Assembly: GCA_021464245.1 (NCBI GenBank) | Contig: JADCRB010000067.1 | Location: 496,001-560,000, forward strand | Origin: Carallia brachiata | Lineage: Eukaryota > Streptophyta > Magnoliopsida > Malpighiales > Rhizophoraceae | Reading direction: 5' to 3' | DNA length: 64,000 bases | Part shown: positions 55,255 to 64,000 of the stretch, in pieces | Numbering within the stretch: the first letter of the stretch is position 1 | How the letters are laid out: every line of letters starts with the position of its first letter | Translations under genes and position numbers: made by a program | The notes under the pieces: model-generated | Seen by the model: only the letters and a program-made list of their open reading frames with translations | Database searches by the model: none | Told to the model about the DNA's origin: nothing

Positions 55255-58200
55255 AAGAAGATGTCAAAAAAAAAAAAGATAATAAGAAAAAAGTTCCGTT
55301 ACAATTAATCTTCATTGCGGTGATTGTACATCACTGCCTTCCAATCAAAACTATTAATATGAAGAGTAATAATATTTAATTATTCATTCTAACTAAATAT
55401 AATGATTAGATATTTTAAATATATTTATTAAAAAATATCAAATTAAAAAATCATAAAAAATTATTAAATGTATATATTTTTAATTTAATTTGCTTTTTAA
55501 AATATATTCAATACAATTTATAATATTTTTTATCTTTTTTTTAAAAAAAAATATAGGTGAATGGGACTACTCCAGTTCAGAGTTAGGAAAGAAAACTTAC
55601 ATTAAATTTATATATCACTCACCAATAAATACTGCCGATAAAATTCAAATTCTAAATATTTCGAATAAAAATTTAAAGTCTTATCAACAATTAATTTTCG
55701 TTGATTTTTTTTTGTCTTTTAAGCACGCAGCTTTGCTGCGATAGTTGAAAGAGTTCTCCTCCTGCTTTTAACTTAGGACAAATATTTTTTTTCAATCCCA
55801 AGCCCGCCTATAAAAATCGGGGGACAAATTCAGGTCCAGGCCTAAACTTAGCCCTAGCCCGCCCAAATCAAGAAGGGCCAGCCAGGCCCTTTCTAGCCAC
55901 TGGTTCCAGGGATTTTCACGGGGGTCGGCATAAAAAGGAAAATTAGTTGAGAACTTAGTAATAAGAGAATTAATTAGAATTAGTGGCTTTTAATTGAAGA
56001 ATCGAAAGTTTAAATTTTACTCTGTTTTTCATCCTTCATTCTTTAATTATTGGTCTATCAGTTCTAAAAAATTAAAAAAATATATAGTTGAGTTGTTGAA
56101 GTGGTCGCCGGAGCCCAGCGGTCGCAGTTATAGGGATCGCCAGCTAAGACCTCTTCCTCCCTATCAGTTATTAGTGGGTGCGCCAACTAACACCCACCCC
56201 GCAGCCATTACAACGATCTCGTCTGACTCTAAATTGGGCACTGTTATATGAGTAAATTTATTATATAATTTGATTATATTATAATTATAATTATATTTTT
56301 TTAAAACAACACACTTATTTTTTGTAAAAAAAAATAAAATATAAATTTTTATTATAAAAAATATAATTATTATTAAAAAATATATATAAATAATTATAAT
56401 ATAATCAAATCATAAACCATATCCTCTTTAAATTTTAATCAGGTGTGAGGTCCACGGCTTCGACTAACACATCACTTCCATGTGTAAACACTGGGGTATG
56501 GCCGGCCCTCACTTTCTCTGTCACCGTTAGTCAAATCGACTACGCCGCTACCCACCCTGTATCCATAACAGTGGACAATAAATGCAGTCGACCATCCCTA
56601 TATAGTTACGGTGGGATTTGTTTTTTTTTTTTACCTTAACGCTTTGTTTGGTTTAGTGTGAAAATGTAAAAAGAGAAAAGAATAAGAAAATAAAATATTA
56701 TTATTATTATTACATTATTTTTTCATACTTTTTTTACATTTTTTTATAATTTAAAAAAAATTATAATTTTTCTCTCAAAATTATTATTTATTTATTTTAT
56801 ATTATTTTTAATATAATATTTTCTCATTAATTTAAATAAATATAAAAGTCCATCAAAATGACGGCTGAGAAGTTTGACTTCACATAAATACATGGAGATG
56901 TGCAGAGAGTGTACAATGCATCTAACGATCCATAATTTTTTTTATTTTAATAAATATTTTACTAAATTATATCATAGCAGCCCTGGGCATTGCTCCAAAT
57001 GCGTTATCTAAATTTTTCATTTCACGAAAATTGGTTGCTATGACTGTACGTGGAACATTTGCTCATATATGCCTAAATTGCACGTGCTGTTTGTGGGAAT
57101 TTAAATGAGTGTGTTGACCTTGTACTGCTCTCACCTCTTTTTTCTTTGTTTTTGTGTTGGGGGGGAGGGGGGGTGTGGGTTTGAAAGTAGTGCTTTCTTT
57201 CATTAACAAGACAGCTCTTTTCACGATTGCATGGAGCACGCGAATTTGTGGGATAAAAACCTAATGTCGTGGTCCGCTTGAGAGCGAACCATAAACTGCG
57301 GAAATCAAGTGATTGAGTGTTGCTGACCTGGTTGTTCGAACAAGCCTGCCAGATCGGGTTTATTGGGTCTTAGTTAGTGCGAATTTCATATTTTTCAAAT
57401 TATCAGTTCATCAGGTTTATTAAATTTCAGGTTTCAAGGATTATATATTATAAATATATTAATTTTTGAGTTTTTAGAATTTTAAATTTAAGTTAATAGT
57501 GTTTTAAATTAATTGAATTATGTGTCAAATGAATTTCAAATTATTTAGATTTTAACCTTTTTAAATTCGAGTTATTTGAATGATAGTTCATTTCGAATTT
57601 AATTTATTCGAATTTTGAGTCAGACATTTTCTATGAAAGAGTGGGTCAAATTGAAAAACGAAGAAATTAAGACCGAAGTGCAAAACCAGTTAACTTTTGC
57701 CACCTTTACATTCCTTCCCCACAAGTGGCATTATCAAAATGGTAGATGAGACCACCATAAATTAGTTCAAAACCTATCATTATCCCTCCATTGCTAAATC
57801 TGTCGCCCAACTTAATGTTAGTACTCGCCATCTCCCATTGGAATTAGGCGGTGCTTTATGATTGTTCGCTTTAATGTCATAAATAAACCGAGTGACTGCA
57901 GAAAGATTGTAACACATGCAGGCCCAAGGGTCCCAGGGATCGAATGTGGTCCCCCTGGCGTCCCTATCCAACAGTTGTAATCCAATGTAGTATATCGCAA
58001 TTGGCGTTCACAACATCCACCCCACGGGTTCATGCAATACAGCAATAGAAATTGGAGTAGGTTCTAAATAAGTTATATAAAGGTGAGCCTGAAACAACAT
58101 TTTAATTTAAAAATTTAAAGTATTAGAATATAAATCTTTAATATTAGTAAGTTATTTATTCTTTTTTTTAATGTAAAATATTATAGTATAACAACTCACA

Positions 58201-60223
58201 CGTTACATCCTAATAGATTGTGTACTTGCCTCTCGCTTGTCATGCACTTCAATGTGTCTTATAAACAGCGATGCTCCGTTAATTGTTGCTATTGACCCAT
58301 TTCATTCATTTTCCCATCTAATTCTCGGACATATTATTATTGTCACAGATGATGAGTCGTCCCTTTCTTTTATGCCCTAGGAGTCATCGTCCGGTTGAAT
58401 TTTTTTTTTTCTGTTTTTTTGATGAGTGCCAACGCCAATCTCTCGCAATTAATAAGCGATCTTTTACTTGTATTATATAGAATTTCATTATAAGAAAAGG
58501 TTGGCGAACCGAGAAAAGCGACGGATGGGAGACGGTGGGCTATGAGTTCCACCACTAAAAGTTTGTTTTTTGAAGCATAAAATGTGCAACGAGCTGTGTA
58601 AAATGCAACAACAATGTAAAATATGAACAATCATAATATAATGCTGTAGTGCACATTCTTCCCAATTTTGTTGCACACCAAAAATAAAAAAAAAAATTGC
58701 ATGGGACCCACAGATCTCCCATCTTTTGCCTTCTGATATATCCATCCACCTACTCAAATTCTTTCATTATTAAGTTACAAACTTATCTCATTCAACTACA
58801 ACTGATAAGGTCGCTCAAAAAAACAAAAACAACTACAACTGAATGACCGACAAGGAGCAACCAAGACAAGCAATTCGGCCGGCCGGGTCGAAGGCCTAAC
58901 CATCCCCCACTGACACAGGTCCAATCTTATGGGCCCATCCACACACTGCAGTCCCATCAACGACACTTCACCACGTCAGCCAAAAGGCCCCACCGATTAT
59001 CTCACACGATTTAAGTTGTTAGATAAAATCTTTTTTTTTTTTTTTTTACATAATAACATCTTATTCATTTTAGTCTCTCCAAATGTATTAGTTGCAGGAA
59101 GTCCAAATAATCCTCTCACTCTTTTATACTGATTTAAATATTACAGTACTAATATAAAAAATATTTTTTTAAAATTTTATTTTAATTTAATTAGTTTCCT
59201 TATAACTTAAAAATTAAATTCCAAACTCTACATCTTAAACACCTAAATTCTTAGAAAAAAATTTCTTCAAAAAAATTTTTTAAGAAAAAAAATAAATAAT
59301 CTCCTTTATGCTACTTCGGTGCCCCAACCTCAAGCACCAATCTTTTTCCTAAGATTATATACTTATGGATATGTACATGTAACCATTGCCCGTGTATTGT
59401 ACATACCTAAAAAGAAAAACAAGACGACATCCCACCCTCGGCATGTTGTGAGGATTAAGTACATGCAAACAAGAAAACTTAATTGCAGAGCACAAGAGAA
59501 TACGAATCACATCAGATTTAAGTCAGACGTTATAAATAAAGCCGAAAGCATGGTCAGGGAAGACCGAGAGAATTCACAAGAGTGCTCGTATTATTTCTCT
59601 GCCGGGCCGTAGTTTTTTTTTTTTTTTCCTTTTTGGTTTCTCTATGTCGAACAGAGAAGCATTAAACTCCCTCTGTACTGAAAACGACATTGCGATGAGT
59701 ACTGTCAACTTGCATCAACTAATTTTAGGGAAAAACTTTGAACTCGTGCAGCCCACTGTGACAGCATGTGTTATTCAAATCAATAAATACAACTTAGTTA
59801 TATTTATTAATAAAATTTATAATTTTTTATAATTAAAATATAATCATATTGATATTTTATATAATAATTTTTTTAAAATTCTCTTAAGTAAATTTTTTTA
59901 GCAGATATCATTCAAAATTTATATTTTTAAATATTAAAGTGATATTCATCTAATTTAATATTTTAATTTTATTATTTTATATTTCATTAATAAAATTATA
60001 TTTTATAAATAAAAAATTGTATTTATTAATTTGAGTACCAAGGATTTATATGAAACTATAACTGCATTCATAATTTCATAGGCTAGTCATAAAAAAAAAA
60101 CAAAAAAAGAAAAATTGAGTTCTATTTAACGGACTTGGCAAATGCTGTCTGAGAATCAGAAAAATTAATGCATGCAATAAGCAAGGTGCTTGCTAAGCTT
60201 GAGAGACTGTGATAGTTCAAACC
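55255..60223. other. Intergenic region upstream of the GDSL gene
   Basis: AT-rich intergenic DNA with poly-A tracts and several short open frames without domains. GC-richer patches near 55790-55920, 56100-56240, 57290-57360 and 57780-58050 are unassigned. The final few hundred bases before 60224 probably hold the promoter of the lipase gene. Confidence 0.45.
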
Positions 60224-60868
60224 ATGGCTGCCTCTTTCTCACATTATTCTTGCCAAGCCATACTAGTTGCCACCTTCATTTTCTTCTCAACTTTTGCTTC
60301 TGCCGTTACACACAAGCCAAACTCTCGTCCATTCAAGAAAATCTACGCCTTCGGTGACTCCATCACCGATACCGGCAACACCAGGACAGCAGCAGGTGCC
60401 GTTTTCTTTGATCATGTCTCAAACCCACCTTACGGCAGCACCTTCTTCCACCGTCCCACCAACCGATACTCCGACGGCCGGCTAGTGATTGACTTCGCAG
60501 CCGAAAGGCTTTCTTTGCCATACTTGCCACCTTATCGTCACCTCAGGGGGATTTCTCCTCATGGGGTGAACTTTGCGGTTGGGGGCGCCACGGCAATAAA
60601 TCATGCTTTCTTTGTACAGAACAACAGCACTCTGGACATGACTCCTGAATCTATGCAAACTCAGCTTATTTGGTTCAACAAATACCTGGAAAGGCAAGGG
60701 TGTCGTGGGTCAGCGTCATCAAGCGCTGAATGTGCGGCAGCCTTTGAAGACGCATTGTTTTGGGTTGGTGAAATGGGAATTAATGACTATGGGTACATTA
60801 CGGGAACCCCCATCACAAGCGATACCATCCAAACGCTTGCAATCAGCAGTCTCACGGCCTTCCTACAG
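60224..60868 (+). CDS. GDSL esterase/lipase, first exon only (partial)
   Basis: Secreted plant lipase of the GDSL/SGNH family, which hydrolyses ester bonds of lipids or acetyl groups. ATG 60224 gives MAASFSHYSCQAILVATFIF with a signal peptide ending near FASA. Family blocks are visible: IYAFGDSITDTGN holds the nucleophilic Ser, GVNFAVGGAT holds the block II Gly, and WVGEMGINDYG holds the block III Asn. Exon 1 ends at CAG|GTATCC (60869), 215 codons. About 150 more codons, including the block V Asp and His, should follow in further exons. None is recognisable before 64000, so they are beyond the window or behind a transposon-filled intron. By position it is the SFAR4-type gene of the Arabidopsis block. 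Confidence 0.88.
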
Positions 60869-61205
60869 GTATCCACATTTCATTATTAAAACTGTTTCGT
60901 TTTTTTTTTTTTAAACATTAGATTCTGCTGAGACTTAAATTGAAAACATTGAATTTAAAAATAATTAATTTATTAATTAAATTATAACTCAATTACATTA
61001 TTACAACTGTTAGATATGTATATGTTTATAGTGTAAATTATTATATGTGATGTCGACGCATCAAAAATACTAAATTTGTATATGAGATACGGCCAATCCA
61101 CTGCCCCATAATTTTTCCGGAAAAATTCATGTGGGCTAGCTCTGTCTTGCAGACACAAATTAATTTTATGTAGGTAGACGGGGACACATAAAATTAATTT
61201 TTTCG

Positions 61206-61336
61206 AGGTTGGGTATTTGCTTAACTGGTTGAGGGGGTTGTCTCTCAACCAGTAGGTGGGGGTTCAAATCCCACCAAACCTCACTTCCCCCTCCCCAAAT
61301 GCCCAATAGGGCTCCTTATAGACCAAAAAAAAAATA
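61206..61336 (+). mobile_element. tRNA-derived SINE with perfect target duplication
   Basis: About 131 bp with a tRNA-like head: a 5' GAGGTTGGG pairs with CCAAACCTC, and the T-arm holds GGTTCAAATCC, a match to the RNA polymerase III B box. The hairpin GGTTGAG/CTCAACC lies between them. A short unrelated part follows, then an A-rich tail. The 18-base direct repeat ATAAAATTAATTTTTTCG flanks it exactly at 61188-61205 and 61337-61354. The D and anticodon arms are not those of a working tRNA. A perfect target duplication indicates a recent insertion. Confidence 0.9.
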
Positions 61337-61854
61337 ATAAAATTAATTTTTTCGTCTTTATTTTTCGTTTTTGTAGAGCGTGTTAACTCTATGCTGCTAT
61401 AGACTATAGACTAAATTAATATGTAGTTAAAAAAATATTTTTTTTGTCACTGCTGACGATGAGTGATGGCCAAAAAAAAAAACCAAAAAGGGAAAAATGT
61501 CAAAAGCAACATACATGTATATATATATCACTTAATTATTGATCTAAGCATGTAACATCCTAAAAAGGAGATTTTTATTTTAATTATTTTTTTAAATAAG
61601 TGTAATTTATTTATAATTTTATACTATATAATAATTAATTAATATTAAATTATAAATTAATTTTACTTACTAAAAAAATTTAAAATTAACAAATACGGTA
61701 TAAAAAACATTCCTTTACATGATGCCTACACCACTTTTTTAGTGGTTACTTGCTATATGCAGCAATTCTCATAATACTTGTTATATATAGGCATTAGATG
61801 TGACACTCTCGACAAAATATAATTAGAAACCAACACATACATATGACGTGTTCC

Positions 61855-61857
<3 letters not shown>

Positions 61858-61894
<37 letters not shown>
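61858..61894. repeat. CA microsatellite, about 18 units
   Basis: An uninterrupted ACACAC run of about 37 bases. Confidence 0.95.
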
Positions 61895-61895
<1 letters not shown>

Positions 61896-62159
61896 TAATA
61901 ATAAATATGTTTTTTTATAATATAAGCCTAAAGGTCAATTATTATGACTCGGTTAGAGTAACTCTGACTTTTTTCCTTTTTATCAACTAACAAAATTCAT
62001 TTGATTAACATGCACAATACATGTACATACGACCAGACAAAAATAAAGCTCACACCACCCATAATACATCCTATTTATTTACAAATAAAGGGAGGTTCAA
62101 CCAACTAATTTCAGTACCGCTAAGCCCATCTAACCCGATACAGCCCCATACAAACTAAA

Positions 62160-62840
62160 TAGGAAGCCTAAGTCTAAGCCTAAATCTTAGAGAACAAAAA
62201 GCTTGCATGGACAACAAACGTGGTGCGTAGCATCTAGGAACCAGAAGGTTTTGGACCTGCCCTGCACAATGGCTGAGCTGTTGACACCATCAGGAAGACA
62301 GCGAGAAGCCACAATCGGGTCGTCGGTGGGGCGAATCTGGCCAAAGCCAGTCGCAAGCTGGAGCTGCGAAGTGAATTTGAAAGGCGCAAGTCACCAACAC
62401 GGGAAAGGACGGAGAACTAGTGAGGCGGAAGACCAAAGCCGGCGAGGAGCAACCGAAAACCAGACGGGGGTAGGACGGTAATGAAGTTCCAGTAGAAACA
62501 CCATTTGTACAGGGTCCCAACAGTCATCTGGAACCAGCAACTACCATAAATAGGACGTCCTCTGCCTCCCCACTGAAAAACCAGCCATGGCAGAAAAGCG
62601 GGGGACATAGCAAGAGCATCGAAAAGAAACACGCAACAAATCAATAGGAGGAACACTAACCAAAGGAACCCAACCTAAGATCATCAGCAAAACTCCAAGA
62701 AACCGAACCAGCAACTGAAAGGGAAACACACACCAAACCCACAAGTGGGTACAAAGCCCACGACAGGGCCACTAAACCCTTAGACCCACCAAATAGCTGG
62801 TCAAGGAATGGAAACCGCAAGGAGTGCTCTTAGCCCCAAT
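62160..62840. other. GC-richer unassigned tract, possibly transposon-derived
   Basis: Base composition differs sharply from both flanks. Reverse-strand open frames at 62290-62520, 62417-62656 and 62541-62744 overlap each other and show no domain. It may be the 3' part of a retroelement on the - strand, but I cannot name the class. Confidence 0.3.
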
Positions 62841-63455
62841 GAAATAAGAACCAAACCAATCGGTCGGTTCAACCGAAAAAAAATTGGGAATCGGTCCTAA
62901 GTTCGGTCCGGTTCAAGCCTAAAAATGGAATTTGGATCGGATTGAAAAAATCGGTCAAAAACCGGCAAAAATCGGACCGGTTGAACCGGTTCAGTTTAAA
63001 ACCAAAAAATTTTAAATTATAATTTGACCCAAAATTTTATCTAAATTATAATTAAGATATTAATTTTAATTAAAAATTTTAATTTAGTTCTCAATTGATT
63101 AAAATTTTTAATTTAATTTTTAAATTTTAAAAATTAATATTTAATCACTATTTATAAATATTATTTTTTCAATTAATTTTTATAAATTATATTTTGTTAA
63201 ATATACTAATGGTAATATCCTTAATGTATATAAATATTAATATAATTCTTAAAATACACTTTATTTTAAATATTTATTATCATTCTTATATAATATAACA
63301 TCTTATATAATTATATAAGTTATATAAAAAATTAATTTTTATATATTTAATATTAAATACCGTTTTACCGCGGTTTTACCAGTCGAATCGGTTGAACCTT
63401 AAACTTCTCAACTTTTCAGTTTAATTACCAGTTCAGTTCTGACAACCTTATTTAG
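62841..63455. mobile_element. Possible hAT-like remnant
   Basis: The left part is full of CGGTTCAACCGG and AATCGGTC words and the right part (63360-63450) carries CGGTTGAACC and GGTTTTACC words, with AT-rich DNA between. The right end reads GTTCTGACAACCTTA, whose reverse complement resembles hAT ends (AAGGTTGTCAGAAC). The left end does not match it. TTAGCCC occurs on both sides (about 62830 and 63452) and could be a decayed 8-bp target duplication. Confidence 0.35.
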
Positions 63456-63469
63456 CCCACGTTAGCAAA

Positions 63470-64000
63470 CGTTCACACAATGACATAACTTGCTGCACGA
63501 GTTACTTGGCCAGGTAAAATCCTGCAAGCGTACATAGTCGATCGTAGTAATAAAATTCTGGTGAATACTCCAGGTGTCGAACCCAAGGGAACAAAGAATT
63601 AATTATGATTTAGGTTATTCAAACTGAAAGTTTTATGTTGAGAAAATTAATGAGAAGCATAATTATTAAACTAAAAATTAAACAATTTAACCAATGAAAA
63701 ATCAGAGTTAAATTAATTAAAACTAAACACAAGATAGAGAGTACCAAGACTATGAGTTTTCACCTAAAAGGGGCTGAATACATGAATTTTGTGGATTAAT
63801 GATTTGAATGTCAAATCCTCTTCCTTAGTTAGTATTCTTTGTCAAGCAACCCTAACTGTATTCAATCTATTTATGATCTTCTCTCGAACTCACACAAAGT
63901 AGATTAAACCCTTTAAAAACAGAGAATTTATAATAACATCATATAAACTTATCTTATGTCTGACTCAAAGTTCATATATTTATCTATTTAGTGCACGATT
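63470..64000. other. Possible edge of another LTR element
   Basis: TGTCGAACCCAAGGGAAC at about 63573 and the neighbouring sequence resemble a word common in plant LTR retroelements. The tract runs off the window, so no boundary can be seen. Confidence 0.25.

Larger units (their letters stand above)
60869..64000. other. Downstream part of the GDSL locus, repeat-filled
   Basis: No lipase exon found. Contains a SINE (61206-61336), a CA microsatellite (61858-61894), a GC-richer transposon-like tract (62160-62840), an AT-rich tract framed by GGTTCAACCGG-type words (62840-63455) and a possible LTR edge (63480-64000). If the splice at 60868 is used, this is intron. Confidence 0.5.

Noticed and set aside
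61206..61283. A functional tRNA gene
   Set aside because: The D and anticodon arms are abnormal, and the sequence is the head of a SINE with a tail and target duplication.

Overview
The window is nuclear DNA of a flowering plant, most likely a core eudicot. It has small exons with GT-AG introns inside AT-rich intergenic DNA, a decayed Ty3/gypsy retrotransposon, a plastid DNA insertion, several small DNA transposons and a tRNA-derived SINE. All recognisable host genes read on the + strand. By recollection of Arabidopsis, five of the six lie in the order of a chromosome 3 block: UfSP2 (At3g48380), APE1L (At3g48425), REF6 (At3g48430), a CCCH zinc-finger gene (At3g48440) and a GDSL lipase (At3g48460). 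That synteny needs a database check.

Layout. About 363-9111 is one degraded Ty3/gypsy element with two LTRs. Its gag, protease, reverse transcriptase and integrase are broken by stops and frameshifts, and an internal deletion fuses RT directly to the integrase core. Between integrase and the 3' LTR it carries a sense-strand WUSCHEL-type homeobox sequence (6719-7342) with homeodomain, WUS-box and C-terminal EAR-like motif. This is the most unusual thing in the window. 9112-17985 is mostly non-coding and holds a 5'-truncated intronless pseudogene of S-adenosylhomocysteine hydrolase (15267-15927).

17986-34994 holds the Ufm1-specific protease (13 exons), a TPR protein (11 exons) and an APE1-like AP endonuclease (9 exons). 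Between them are a hAT-like MITE with an 8-bp target duplication, a foldback element and a plastid atpA fragment. 39455-47550 is REF6, a JmjC H3K27 demethylase of 1667 codons with about twelve 31-residue acidic/basic repeats and four C2H2 fingers. 49438-53067 is a five-finger CCCH protein. 53869-55254 is a long-TIR, Mutator-like element. 60224-60868 is the first exon of a GDSL esterase/lipase. Its remaining part is not recognisable before the window ends, and the DNA after exon 1 holds a complete SINE with an 18-bp perfect target duplication plus other repeats.

UfSP2, APE1L and the CCCH gene each carry one or two single-base indels that break otherwise conserved exons, while TPR and REF6 sum exactly to whole codons. 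Four such indels in about 12 kb of coding sequence suggest consensus errors in a draft assembly, although true lesions cannot be excluded. The host genes are unrelated housekeeping, chromatin and RNA-binding genes and do not form a pathway.
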